Part shown: piece by piece, positions 11,628 through 23,106 of the stretch | How the letters are laid out: each line of letters starts with the position of its first letter | Position numbering within the stretch: position 1 is the first letter of the stretch | Source: Cryptomeria japonica | Taxonomy: Eukaryota; Streptophyta; Pinopsida; Cupressales; Cupressaceae | Length of the DNA: 64,000 nt | Reading direction: 5' to 3' | Assembly: GCF_030272615.1 (NCBI RefSeq) | Contig: NC_081408.1 | Span: 611,943,673 to 612,007,672 of the forward strand | Notes under the pieces: generated by a model | The model's database searches: none | Seen by the model: the letters and a program-made list of their open reading frames with translations, nothing else | What the model was told of the DNA's origin: nothing | Program-made: the position numbers and the translations under genes

Positions 11628-12044
11628 ATGCATTGACTGGTGTAATGAAAGAGCACCAGGTGCGCACAAACAAAGCAAGACAATCTTTTTGACATTTTAT
11701 TCTAATACAAAATTCACACTGTACATAGTCCTTGCGCTTATTTAGTCGTACAGATAAATGTGTCACTTTCATCGTGAGGTGTTTGATTCACAATGCCCGG
11801 CGTTTTAGCTATCGTGAACAATTGTATCCATTTTATTACGCGGTGACAGTGAAGCGATAGGGGATAAAGAGAACCGAAAAATAAAAGGCAAACAAGAACC
11901 AGTTTACAATTACGATCCACCTACACAATTACAAAAAAGAAAGAAAGATTATAAGCACTAAGTTGTACATAAAATGACAAATTACTTTCAATTTTGTTGG
12001 AATAATAGGACTATTGACTCACCGGAAGCTACATGATGTTCAAC
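11628..12044. other. No feature seen
   Basis: Unique-looking AT-rich DNA. Short open frames on both strands show no recognisable domain. Confidence 0.3.
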
Positions 12045-12516
12045 ATAAACAAGGTGTGTAACTTGTTTGACAGAATGCCTCGAAGAAATGTGCTTTCATG
12101 GACTCAAGATTATGCACAAATTGGATTTGTAGGAAAGGCGTTAGAGACTTTCAAGAAAATGCAATTCTCAGGGCAAAACCAAATTCCATAACTTTCAGCA
12201 GCATATTCTCTGCCTCAAACTGGGAGCTTTGGAACAGGGTATTGGCATTCATCAAAGCAAAATGGAAGGAAAGCTTTTGTCAGATATTATAGTTGGAAAT
12301 GCTCTGGTAGAAATGTATGCAAAATATGGAATCAACGACAAGGCACGCGAACTGTTACAAAAAATGCCTAAAAGAAATGTGGTCTTATGGAATGCCATGA
12401 TCACACGAAATGCACATAATGGATTCGTTGAAAAGGCTTTAGACACATTCAAGAAAGTACGATTGGAAGGTGTAAAGCCAAATTCCACAACGTTTGTGAG
12501 CACCCTCCATGCTTGA
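12045..12516 (+). pseudogene. PPR (pentatricopeptide repeat) protein fragment
   Basis: Three consecutive PPR-like units are visible: CNLFDRMPRRNVLSW...YAQIGFVGKALETFKKMQ; then PNSITFSSIFSA...GIGIHQ and GNALVEMYAKYGINDKARE; then LLQKMPKRNVVLWNAMI...NGFVEKALDTFKKVRLEG and KPNSTTFVSTLHA. These are the P, L and S motifs of PLS-class PPR proteins, which bind organellar RNA. At least two frameshifts are needed to join them (near 12,180 and 12,230), and the frame ends at TGA 12,516. There is no N-terminal targeting region and no E/DYW tail. The missing repeats and frameshifts make it a pseudogene fragment, possibly a retro-copied piece since such genes are usually intronless. Confidence 0.85.
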
Positions 12517-12856
12517 TCAGGATTAAATTGGGAAAATATTGAAATCTAATTTTCAAAATTTTCTATGTTTTAGTAAATTGCAATTTTGAGGGTCTTCGGT
12601 GCATTTTCCTTGTCTTGTCTAAACTATTGAAAATAAACAATTCTCAAGATAATTCTATTCTTATTCTATAAATATATAATAAACTATTGCTCGATTAAGA
12701 GCCTACCTCTAAAATTCAATGCCAAAATTGTGATGTTCAACACTAATTCTTCTTCTAAATCTGACCACAACACTTCTAAATTTCCAATACTTTTCTTCCT
12801 CTATGTTTAACAATTCCTTTTGTTGTGTTTTTTTCATCTCCATTCTCTATTGTATC
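12517..12856. other. Left flank of the 19.4-kb element
   Basis: AT-rich DNA with no gene seen. It ends in GTATC, the target-site duplication repeated at 32,240-32,244. Removing the element restores a continuous CT-rich stretch. Confidence 0.6.
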
Positions 12857-13636
12857 TGTAGACACCTAAAATTGTCATGTCTAATTAAATAAATATTTTA
12901 TTTATTTAATTATCTAAGCTTAATTCTTCTATTAATTAAATAAATCTTTATTTATTTAATTAATTCATTTATCCTCTTCTAGCCTTATTTCTCATTTAAA
13001 TAAATACATTTATTTATTTAAATTATCGTTTTCCTAAATTAAATAAATATCTTATTTATTTAATTGATCCCACTTCCTCTATTAATTAAATAAATCTTTA
13101 TTTATTTAATTAATTCATTAGCCTTTTCTACCCATGACACATGTCATTCATCTCTTAATTCATACACTACCTACCTCTTTCATTATTTTATTATTTCTTT
13201 TACCTACCCTCTAATCATAGCCGACCTCCTTTTACACCTCTCAATCTTATCCCTCTATTTCTTATAGTGTCTTCTATATAAGAAGATGTTTTCTTCATTA
13301 TCAAAACCCTAATCAATTTATGCACTTGACTACACTACGCTTTTGAGCATATGTGATCCTACTTGCAACCACATTCCATTTTTTGTTGAGCTCTTGTGCA
13401 CATAAAATCTGAGAGCAAATACATCAAACAAGATCAATGGAGATAGGAAGAATGGAGATCAAAACCCTATTGGACATGTGATGGTATAATCTTTGTGATT
13501 TCATTTGATTTGCATTGTCTTAGGTAATCTTCATATGTTATGGTGGATCTTTGTTGTTGTTAGGCTAGGGTTTTGTGGTTGAATTCATTTAGCCTTTCAA
13601 TATTGTTATTATTGTTATCCATTTTCACCATATACA
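12857..13636 (+). repeat. 5' LTR of the 19.4-kb element
   Basis: 780 bp, beginning TGTAGACACCTAAAATTGTC and ending CATATACA. U3 carries five AT-rich palindromic units of the form AAATAAATnnTTATTTATTT between 12,884 and 13,115. A TATA box (CTATATAAG) is at 13,274. It matches the 3' LTR over its full length. Confidence 0.95.
13274..13282 (+). promoter_or_regulatory. TATA box in 5' LTR
   Basis: CTATATAAG, also conserved in the 3' LTR at 31,892-31,900. The position within the LTR fits a U3 core promoter, with transcription starting a few tens of bases downstream. Confidence 0.6.
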
Positions 13637-13639
13637 TTT

Positions 13640-13659
13640 TGGCACGCCCAGTGGGACTC
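13640..13659 (+). other. Primer binding site of the 19.4-kb element
   Basis: TGGCACGCCCAGTGGGACTC starts 3 bp after the LTR end. TGG is the complement of the tRNA CCA end. This type of PBS is common in Tat-lineage gypsy elements; tRNA identity was not determined. Confidence 0.75.
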
Positions 13660-13808
13660 TTGTCCTTTTTTGCATTTAACATCCTTGTTGCAGATTTTGT
13701 GTTTTGAAGTTGCAGATCTAACATTTTCGGCAGCATTTGATATTTTCGAGTCTGCCCACTTTCGGATCGCATTTTTGACTTTCTGGCACATCTGCGACAT
13801 CTGGAATC

Positions 13809-14004
13809 GCGTCTGTGTTATCGACAGTATTTTATTTTGTAGATTTCAGAAACCGCGTTTGTGTTCTAAACTCGCGTCTGAGGTGTTTTTAGACACGTTT
13901 GTGTCCAGAAGTCACGTCTGGGTTCTGGAGCCGCATCTGTGTCGCACAGAACAGCATTTGCATCAGGAAGTCGCATCTATGTTGAAGGTAATCGCGTCTG
14001 TGTT
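13809..14004 (+). repeat. Phased GCGTCTGTG array, leader block 1
   Basis: Nine copies of a GCGTCTGTGTT-like motif start at 13809, 13855, 13874, 13895, 13914, 13933, 13954, 13973 and 13994. After the first gap of 46 the spacing is 19, 21, 19, 19, 21, 19, 21 bp. Only the motif is conserved; the bases between copies are not. Confidence 0.85.
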
Positions 14005-15224
14005 CACCAATTTCAAATTTTGGGTTTATTGATTTGGTTTTGGGTTTTGCATTTAAGGTTTCAAATCTGGTTTATTTTGAGCTAACATTTTCAGATCTAG
14101 CTAACAAAATTGGTGCAGCTTGTCTTGAAAGCAAAACATTTTGTTGAAGGCCCCTATTTTCACAAAGTCTTTTGGATTTAAAATTTACCTAACTTGTGTG
14201 CTTGCAGGAAGGGGTTATTATTTGAAACAATCCAAACTACTAACAACTCTTTGTCACAGGTCCTTGGCAAGGGTTTTTAGATTTTTATTGTGTGCCTTGT
14301 TTTCATAGACTAGCAAACACTTCAATTGGTGCACTAAAATTGAATCATTGTCTTTTGTGTCTTGAGCAATAGGCTCTTTTTGTTTAATCTTTAGAGGGCC
14401 TATCTTCCCGTGTGGTCATTAGGACTACTAGTGAGAAGAGAACGACCCAAGTGGTAGCGAGGAAAACCCACCTCTTCTAAACCACTATAAATAACCGTAT
14501 TCATGGTGAAAACTATGATAACGTGTGCTGATTAGTTCATACCGTAACTATGTCTCCCCATAAACCCATTTGATCAAATTTATTTGATCAGTTGTAGTGC
14601 GTAACCCCTACCGGTTGGGAGCCTTCTGTATTTACAGAGCTCAAAGTGCTACATGTATGGCCACATGAGCGGATGCCCTTACTAGCACCTTTTTGTTTTA
14701 GAAGCCCAAATTCTTCTAGTTGTTGGGGCAGGAGGTCGGACCTTTGGTAGTGGTCCACACACATACGGTTCTTAGTAGAGATACAAAGTTCACCACGGGG
14801 AGTTTTCGTGGGGACTGATGCTTGGCTGACCTGAGAAGTGAGTGCCGAGGGTGGAGCCAGTGATGTCAAGTATCTAAGTATCCACTCTGAATAGCGTAGC
14901 CTTGGGGGTAAAACCCCATGTGGGATACACAACTATTGTCTTGGCCAGCCATAAGAATTGTGCTTGACTTATTTTAAACATTCAAAACATTTAAGACCAA
15001 ACAGCAAAACATTATGTCTTTTGTGTCTTCAAGTGTATGCAAAACATTTTTTTTACATCAAACAACACACTTTTTTTGGAGTCATTTTGAGTCCAGACAC
15101 TTGCAAACATTGGGTCTTCATCAACACTGTTTCCTCTTGTCATGAAAAATAGTCAAACAGTCAGATTTGGTCACAACAAAATGACTCCACAGATTGGAAA
15201 AAATTGCACAAATTTTGTAGAAAC

Positions 15225-15407
15225 GCGTCTGTGTCTGACATAATAGCGTCTGTGTTGTATAACCACGTCTGTGAAGGGCAGAAATGTGTCTGTGTTGTCA
15301 GAATCGACAGTTCATTTTGTAAAAATCTTAGAAGCGTGTCTGTGTTAAACAGAACCATGTCTGTGTCAGGAAATCGCGTCTGTGAAGTATACAAGTGCGT
15401 CTGTGAT
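15225..15407 (+). repeat. Phased GCGTCTGTG array, leader block 2
   Basis: Eight copies start at 15225, 15246, 15265, 15286, 15336, 15357, 15376 and 15397 (spacing 21, 19, 21, 50, 21, 19, 21). Same motif and phasing as block 1. Confidence 0.85.
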
Positions 15408-15904
15408 TAGAATTGAAACAAAAAAAAAAAACTGTTACAGTCCAGCAAACAAACACAGTCAGTTTCGGAATTCTTGAGCTTCCTAGGTCATTTCTCCAGG
15501 TTTTATTTAGCATTCAACCTATCTTTGGGTCTCACATAGTCCATTGCTTCACATCTCACATTACATTCACATTTGTCTAAACTTGAGTCAAAAGGTCACT
15601 TGCTTGTCCTCATCATACTTTGTCAACACACTACATACAACAACACTTTGCTAAGTGGTCCTTCATCAAGGTCTCTCACCTTTGGGTCTCATTTGGTCTT
15701 ACTTAGAGTCAAGGTCAACTTACCTTATCAAGAGAAACTATCCTCTCTTTGGAAGCCATGCCTACTCTACTACATACATACTTGGTCTTACACTTTGGAC
15801 ATTGCAAGTACACTTCAGATTCATTTACATTCCATCCAACTCTTGGTCTTCCATACTTTTTCCATTTTCATCTAGTCTCACACATCTTGGTCAATACCTA
15901 GTTC

Positions 15905-18347
15905 ATGGTTGAAACCCGTCTTCAAAAATCTAGGAGAGAAACTAAAGAGGCTCAAGAGTACGCAAACATGAGTGTCTATGAGTATAACAATGATGTCTTT
16001 TTCAATACTGATCATAACACATTACCTGACATGGATGCCTATAGAAACATTCCAAATGTTGAGAACATGGACACTACAAACAACAATGATACACACTGAC
16101 AATATGCACAACTTTTCAGTACATTCAACAGATGTGGAAGAATCCATTATGAATCCCCATTTCAATTGATTGGTTGAGGAAATAATGAGGAGGGATAGAC
16201 AATACTTCTTACAAATGATGGCACAAAGTGGAGCCAAGATACCTCATGATTTTAACATGTCTCAAATAATGGAAAATCGACCTTTGCAACAAACTCACTC
16301 CAACATGGATCAAAGGAGGCCTAATAGTGGAGGCAATAGAAGACCACATCTTGTGCCTGAATCACCATCATCTTTGTTTCAAAAACTAGAGGTCCCATAC
16401 ACACATGGTCAAGCATATGATACTCACCTTCGTAGACCATTATGGAAGTCTTATGTAGAGAAATATGCTCAATCACATATCAATGCTAAGGATCAACCAC
16501 CAAAGCAATTGGATATTCAAAGGCATGCTCAAAATTTGGACACAAGGAAATCCCATGTCAAATTTGGGGGCAACACATTAGAACATGACATGCCTGTAGA
16601 GTATGGTATACATGGACAAAATATATATTGTGTTCCTCAACATGAATCTATACCAAGTGGTCCATATGCACAACATCACTATAGACCTCCTCCATATGAA
16701 CATGTGTATGATCAATATCATCCATATATGCAACATGCTCCTCATCCAATTGGTGCCTTAAGCATGGGGTATGGTCCAAGAAGTCGATCTCCACCTAAGA
16801 GCAATTTGGAGCAACAAATCAGGGACTTACAAAAGAAAATGGAGGACATAAATACACCAAAGCCAATATACACAATGAGAGACATATGTCCCTATCCATT
16901 TGACAAAAGCATTCCAATGCCTCCATTTCCTACACACTTTATGACGGCTAAGTTTGATAAGTATAGAGGAAAAGGGGATCCTAAGGCAAACATAAGATTG
17001 TTTTTCACAACTTGCATTGAGGTAGCAGCAAAAGAGACATATTTGATGAGATTATTCCCACAAAGCCTAGGTGATCAAGCTATGGAATGGTTCTCCCAAC
17101 TCCCACTTGGTATTAAGTCATGGGGTGACTTAGCAGAGGCATTTATTCAACATTTCTCCTACAATATAGAGACAGACATATCAGTCACTACTTTGTGCAA
17201 CACCAAGCAAAAAGAGGGAGAGTCTTTTGCATCATTTTTACAAAGATGGAGGAATCTAGCCAGGAGATGCTCTTATGAAATTCAACAAAAACAAATGGTA
17301 GAAATGTTCACCCAGAACGTTAACAAAGACATTGGCTATGATCTAAGGAAAGCTTGTTTTTCCACCTTCAAGGACGTCATTGAAAAAGGCTTAGCGACAG
17401 AAAAGGTCCTAATTGAACAAGAAGTCATTAAGATATTCAAGGAAAACAAAGATGACTTTAAAGGAAAAGATAAGCCAAGATTTTGGAATAAAAACAAGAA
17501 CACAGTCAATGATGGTGTTGTTGATGCCAACACAGTGCGACCCAAATTCATCTTTTCGAGATCAAGTTCTACAAACAATCAAGTGAATATTCAAACAACT
17601 TCCAAATCACGAAGGAAGTACACTCCATTGGGAGAACCACTTGAGTCAGTTTTCAAAAAGCTAGTGGCAAACAAGGTAATCACAGTTCTAGATTTTTCTC
17701 CATATGATTCAAAAATTAAACCAAATTGGTGGAATGATGATGAGTATTGTGAATTTCATAAGAGCAAGGGTCATAAGACAGGAAATTGTCATCGACTGAA
17801 GAACATCATACAAGATCTCATTGATAGAGGTGACATTGAGATTGAGGGACACTCATCCAATCAAGAACATGAAATGTTTAAGGAACCATTCCCAAAGCAT
17901 GACAAAGGAAAAACTAAAGCCACAGATGATCAAACCAACTATACTAGAGCATCCTACAACTATGATTCAACTATCAATCACATCTCGATGGACAATTACG
18001 TCTCTACCATTATCATCAAGGACAAAAACCCTGAGAATTCTACCCAGAGAACCAAGATTGTCCTAAGAGGTGTTGGATCTTCTTCCAAACCTACCTCTGA
18101 AAGTAATGTCACAACTCGTCGAGGTAAATTCACTTTGCAAGGTGCTCCAGCCAAAAACACCACTTCTTCATCAACTAAGCCTGAATATGACCTTGTAGAA
18201 CAGTTAGGGAAGACACCCACGCTCATCTCCATCCTTGAGCTCTTGCGCATATCCCCCGCACATAAAGCTATTCTTGACAAAATCTTGAGAGACACTGCCA
18301 TTCTTACTGATCTGAACGTGGACCAGTTTCAAGCCATGGTGGGATAG
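15905..18347 (+). pseudogene. gag of the 19.4-kb element (capsid and zinc-finger)
   Basis: The likely start is MVETRLQKSRRETKEAQEY at 15,905. That frame ends at 16,099, and homologous coding continues in another frame with a TGA at 16,167-16,169 before the long open frame from 16,170. The large ORF has a Tyr/Pro/His-rich N-terminal region (YRPPPYEHVYDQYHPYMQHA), a Retrotrans_gag domain around 16,990-17,430 (AMEWFSQLPLGIKSWGDLAE, FIQHFSY, SFASFLQRWRNLARRC), and a Tat-type finger YCEFHKSKGHKTGNCHRLK near 17,745. It ends in VDQFQAMVG-TAG; the protease follows in the same frame after that single amber codon. Gag packages the element RNA. An early frameshift and stop make this copy probably inactive. 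Confidence 0.88.
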
Positions 18348-18824
18348 CTTTCTGTTCCATATTCCCTTACATTCACAGAAGCCGATGATGCCTCTATAAG
18401 TCAGCCACATAATGCACCACTACATGTTGAAGCCTTCATACACAAACATCGAATAAAACGAGTCCTGATAGATGGAGGAGCAGGTCTAAACATTTGTATA
18501 TTGAGCACTATTAAACAATTGGGATATTCTGATAAAGCTGTGAATTCTACAAATCATATCACCATCAAGGCATATGATGATGAAGAGCGTTCGTCCAAGG
18601 GCACATTCACCTTACCTCTTAGAATTGGGCTAGTTACAAAGGATGTGGTTTGTCATGTCCTTGATCTAGAGCTTACATACAACATATTGCTAGGATGTCC
18701 ATGGATTCATGAGATGAGCGTAGTCCCATCTACATATCATCGATGTATCAAGTTTCCACAAAATGGAGTTGAAGTCACCAACAAAGCTGACCCAAACCCA
18801 TTCATATATTGCAACAATATATAG
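18348..18824 (+). pseudogene. Retropepsin-like aspartic protease, unit 1
   Basis: In frame with gag after TAG. The catalytic loop is RVLIDGGAGLNICILS near 18,456 (plant retroelement D-G-G version of D-T/S-G), followed by GLVTKDVVCHVLDLELTYN, ILLGCPWIH and the conserved C-terminal YHRCIKFPQNG. These match the plant retropepsin fold that cleaves the Gag-Pol polyprotein. The domain ends at a second in-frame TAG (18,822-18,824), after which the same frame continues. Nothing resembling reverse transcriptase follows. Confidence 0.85.
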
Positions 18825-20021
18825 TCAAGATCAGAAATAACAATCCCAATCAATCAAGAAGTTGTTCCTTCATTAGCATATGTGGATCCAGAATCATTGA
18901 AAGCTTCTACATCCAAACAATCAGAGCTGAAAGAAAAGTTCAAGTTTAAAGACATGGGATGTGGTGAGTATATCTTTCATGTTGATCAACTCCCACTATC
19001 TCCTAAGAGATTTAATCGACAAGAACAGTCTACAAGCAAATTCCAATGTCAAGGAATTGGGTTTGAACCACCTAGTGTTGTGGCTACTAAGTCTAAATGC
19101 AAATCTCCTTTAGTGGTGAAAGCATCTCTTGATATCAATAGTCATAAGAGTGGTTCCAACAAAGAATCTATTGAGCGTATCGCCAACCCTCTTGAAAACT
19201 CACATAGCTTTACCATATCATCCACTCATTCCATTTCCACTCCACTTCCAGACTTGGATCAACAAGAATCACAAAAGCCCTTAGTCATTGGGGATCAAGA
19301 ATCAAGCTTTGAAAAGAAAAATCTAAAAGTCAAAAATAAAGTAAAGTCCTTCAATCCAAATCAAAATCAAAAGCTATTGGACTCTGCAAAAATCAAAGTC
19401 AAGGATAAAACTCCTATAAAAGAAAAAGAACAAGAGTTGATCTCCCCTAATATCAAAATAACTGGGGGCAAAAGTTCTAAAATTTTAAATCAAAAAGCAT
19501 ACTTGTTGATCCTATGTCTCCATCATGCTATCCTACTTTCACTTCTTTTCGCAATCATAAGCCTTCATCACTCATCCACTTGTTTCACACATCCTTTCCC
19601 TTCTAGCGATACATCATGGACCTTTAATGGAGCTTCCTCAAGGGAATTTGTTATCAGGGATGCCCAAACTTCTTTAGGTGACACGCATATGGGTCTATGT
19701 AGTCCACACACTAGTAATTCTATCTCAGTTCCTTTATCAAGGAAGACAAACACTCAAGCTACACATCATTCAATCAAGGAACAACGCAGCTACAATCCTA
19801 AGGTTAAGCCTTGCACATTTGAGGTAGGTGACTTCATTCTCAGAGAAAACCCCAAAAATCAGCAAGATAGTGAAAAGAAGGGCAAGTTCGAACCAAACTG
19901 GCTTGGTCCTTACATCATTACAGCAGTATATGGATCTAGGGTATATCAGCTCTCAACTACAGAAGGTGAACCTTTGGAGGATCCTATCAACAGCATGCAC
20001 CTTCGCAGGTTCTACACATAG
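18825..20021 (+). pseudogene. Pol remnant: Lys/Ser-rich linker joined to integrase C-terminus, unit 1
   Basis: A 379-codon open frame (from 18,882) continues the gag-protease frame. The first ~200 residues are hydrophilic and Lys/Ser/Gln-rich. Around 19,495-19,570 lies a hydrophobic segment (AYLLILCLHHAILLSLLFA). The last ~75 residues are the C-terminal module of a gypsy integrase: PKVKPCTFEVGDFILRENP, KGKFEPNWLGPYIIT, YQLSTTEGE, PINSMHLRRFY. The reverse transcriptase, RNase H and integrase core that should sit between protease and this tail are absent, so pol was deleted internally. The tail may persist only because it is the end of an ancestral Pol. Confidence 0.82.
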
Positions 20022-21621
20022 CTCTTTGGAATATCCTCATTCAAAAATACAAAAAAATTCAAAAATTTAAAAAATACAAAAAAAATTATAAAACAAAACA
20101 AAACAAAAAAGGTTGAAAAATCAAAAAAAGTAAAGAGAAATAATTTCGTCCAATGGTGAAAACCACTTCAGTGGTGCCCTGGGCAAGTACCATGGTAAAA
20201 ACTAGGTCACCAGCACCATGCATAGAGACATTGCTCCTCCCTCTTTCAGGATTCCCTTTCATCCTTTCATTTTGCACACACTCACAACCTATTCATTAAT
20301 AATAAACTTACCCATTCCCATCATGGCTTGTTATTGATCTACCCAAGATTGGTTAGCCATTTATAATAAACCTCCCTTTTCGTCTCCCTTTCCATCCATA
20401 ATAAATCAGCTCCTATCTGTGGCTAAGGCAAATCCTACGTCTAGTGATGGGTGTGGAACTGAGAACATCACATGTTTTGAGGAGTACAGTTTCTTCCAGT
20501 TTCTTCAGTCTATCTGTGCACAATCCGCAATAAAGCAACATTTGCATCAAAGATCCACAATAAAGTTTCATCTTCTCCACAATAAAGTATCAGTTTCATG
20601 GATTTAGTCAGTTTTAGATGAGAAACAGCAGCAACAATGGGCTTCAACAAATCAAATCTTTCAACAGACTCAGATAACATATGGTTCAGTATTATCTATC
20701 TTTTCTGTGAAAGTAAAACATTGTGACCACAATCAAATAAGACTTATACAAGTGACAAGAGACACTAAACTTGAGGACTATAGTGGATGTTGGTGTCAAG
20801 TCTTGGTTTTCTTTTCATTTTATCTTTTGGTGACATGTCTTTTAGCTTTTTCAGGATGTCTCTGACTAGAGATTTTATCTCCAAGATGTCTTTGACTAGA
20901 AAGGTGAGGATGGGGTATCATCGCCTATTTGTATTTGCTGTCTGTGGATTGTCTCTTAGGAATGCTATGACTTGTCCAAGGATATGAGGACACTGTGAGT
21001 CTAGTGTGAACTGGGGCATTCCTTGTTTGTGATTGTCTTATCTCCATGCAAACAGGTACAATGACTTTCTGGGTTGAACATATGCCTCGATTGTCATAAC
21101 CTACTTGCCATAATAAAGCTCAATGATAATAACGCACAAGAAGCTCTTTCACTTTCATATCTTTTGTCTTTCATCCCCCTTTCTTGATTCACTTCCATCA
21201 TCCTTCTCAAGTCTGCGTAGCCTGCTATCACATGACTGAGTATAATGACACACAAAAAACATTTGCATTTCATGTAGTTTCACCTGCATTACCACATATA
21301 AGAATTTCATACATACATATAGATATCACAATGGCATCACACCCTACACACAACACATGTTAGCACAATTTACATTTGCATTGTCATATCATACATTCAC
21401 ATTTGCATCATGCTTACACATAAAACATAAAAGAACAAAAATATTGCATTGCATCATATACATATTTGCATCCATATCATAAGCATCACATAAGAACATC
21501 TCATCACATAGGTACACATGCATATAGCTACCGCAAAGATGAATCATCTCATATATATATATATATATAAAGTGTCATGATACAATGATGTCAAAATCAT
21601 ATGGCTACAATCACCCGAAGG
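20022..21621. other. Spacer between integrase end and antisense PMD gene, unit 1
   Basis: An A-rich stretch directly after the pol stop is followed by AT-rich DNA with several CAATAAAG / AATAAA words, which could serve polyadenylation of both convergent genes, and a short (AT)n at ~21,549. Short open frames have no recognisable domain. The whole block is repeated at 26,539-28,191. Confidence 0.5.
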
Positions 21622-23060
21622 TGTCTACATCATCATACAAAAAATGGTACAATACTGATACATACGGAGCCCTCTATGGCTATGATGAACTCCCTCCCTC
21701 AGAGCTGCTTGGCCTTGATGGAATTGAGCCCCTGAAGGACCCGCCCTAGGATCATCCCTCCTGTCCCCTCTATATGGTGGTGGTGGAGCACCCATAACCC
21801 CACCACTAGATGCCTGTCTCCTCCGGCTCCCTCTCGTAGCTATCGCTATCCGCGATGGTCTATGGAACATCCTCGCCCACTGATCCACTAGAACTGCACC
21901 ATAATAGAGATCTCGCCAGTAGGTATATCCAGCCCCTGTGTCCTCTGCTGCCTGCCTCCCAACCCTCAGTGCAGTCTTAGCCTCTGTGTAGCGCTGAATG
22001 GCCTGGTCTCGCTCTCGCTCAGTATCTCTGAGCCACCTCCTGAGCTTATCCCTCTCCCTCTCTAGGTCCTAGATCTCATCTGCCTATCCCTGGCAGATCT
22101 CCCTCAACTCCGTCAGCTCATCCTCCTCTGCCTCGGCCCCCTATGGCTCTACCTGTGGCTCTCCCTATATGAGTGCCTGCCCCTGTGCCTATACCTGTAC
22201 TGGTGCCTATCCCTATATCTGTCCTTGTACCTGTCCCTATACTTGCACCTGTTTGGGACCCTGTGTTGCTAGCACCTGTAGCAGTAATCCACTACGACCT
22301 CTCACCACCCGAGCCTGCCTGTCCTCTCCACCCTCCCTTCGTGGTGCCACCCTCCTCTCTCCAACTGCCCCTCTCCTCCTCCATCAGCCTTTGCCCACAT
22401 CATCTCCATCATCATCACCATCCCCACCACCATCTCCATCTAGTAGCTCCCCTGGATCTGTCAGGCGTGGGAGTGGATGCTCGGTCTAGTATGCTGTGTA
22501 CTCGACATCCATGCTGGCATCCTCAATCTCTGGCCACATGTCCTAGGGTAGGGGCATCATCTCTAATAGCTGTGTAACAGCCTGATCATATGATAATAGG
22601 GGCCCAAACTGTGCCTGATCTCTGATAGTTTGTGCATACATGCTTGAACCCTGTGGCATCCGCTAGATCCTGCCGAACTGCCTGCCCACCCTATCTACTA
22701 GCTGCCTCTCCAGTACATAGGGCATCCACCCAATCAGGTACCTTCTCTGGAAGGTGTAGGGTAGCTCTACCGCATCATCCTCCCACTGCTCACATCCCAG
22801 GTATGACCTCCATATCACCATATCAATGTCATCAATCACCCGTCGCCAGTGCTCTAACCTACCAATCTATGGTTGTGAAGTGATCATGTCCTACAAGTGT
22901 ACAAAACTGCATCCGTGACCTCTGCCCCTGAAATGTATCGGTCTCCTCACTGGCAGATGCTCATAGGACCACACCTGTAACAATGTGACCCCACAACCCA
23001 ATCCCACTGACCCGTGGTACACAAACTGATGCAGCTCATAATACAGGTGTGCTAGCACAC
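21622..23060 (-). pseudogene. Plant mobile domain (PMD) protein gene, 5'-truncated copy in unit 1
   Basis: Same sequence as the 3' part of the PMD gene at 28,192-30,096, but it stops at the duplication boundary (23,060), where it runs into gag sequence. What remains covers the end of the PMD domain (VLAHLYYELHQFVYH, GCGVTLLQVWSYEHLPVRRP), a Gly/Asp-rich low-complexity stretch and a C-terminal coiled coil with ERERDQAIQRYTEAKTALR. Several TAG stops interrupt it, and a one-base difference near 21,720 shifts the C-terminal frame relative to unit 2. It has no promoter or start of its own, so it cannot be functional. Confidence 0.8.
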
Positions 23061-23106
23061 AAGGAAATCCCATGTCAAATTTGGGGGCAACACATTAGAA
23101 GATGAC

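Larger units (their letters stand above)
13660..15904 (+). other. Long 5' leader between PBS and gag
   Basis: About 2.2 kb with no credible ORF. It holds two arrays of the GCGTCTGTG motif (13,809-14,004 and 15,225-15,407). Between them is a GC-richer stretch (14,400-14,950) with no recognised structure. Open frames here on either strand follow the repeats and are not genes. Confidence 0.6.
16545..23061. repeat. Internal tandem duplication, unit 1 (6,517 bp)
   Basis: Covers most of gag, protease, integrase end, spacer and the 3' part of the antisense PMD gene. It is repeated almost exactly at 23,062-29,574. The 5-bp word ACACA lies at all three boundaries (16,540, 23,057 and 29,570), as expected for a microhomology-guided event. 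The coding half differs from unit 2 at roughly 25 of ~3,490 positions (hand count, ~0.7%). Confidence 0.95.

Noticed and set aside
15161-15513. Minus-strand frames with repeated TQT/TDT words
   Set aside because: They are translations of the GCGTCTGTG array; no start context, domain or partner exon.
17336-18301. Minus-strand frames inside gag (also 23,853-24,818)
   Set aside because: Shadows of the gag reading frame; duplicated with it.
22169-22577. Pro/Cys/His-rich plus-strand frames (also 28,682-29,090)
   Set aside because: Antisense of the low-complexity Gly/Asp region of the PMD gene.
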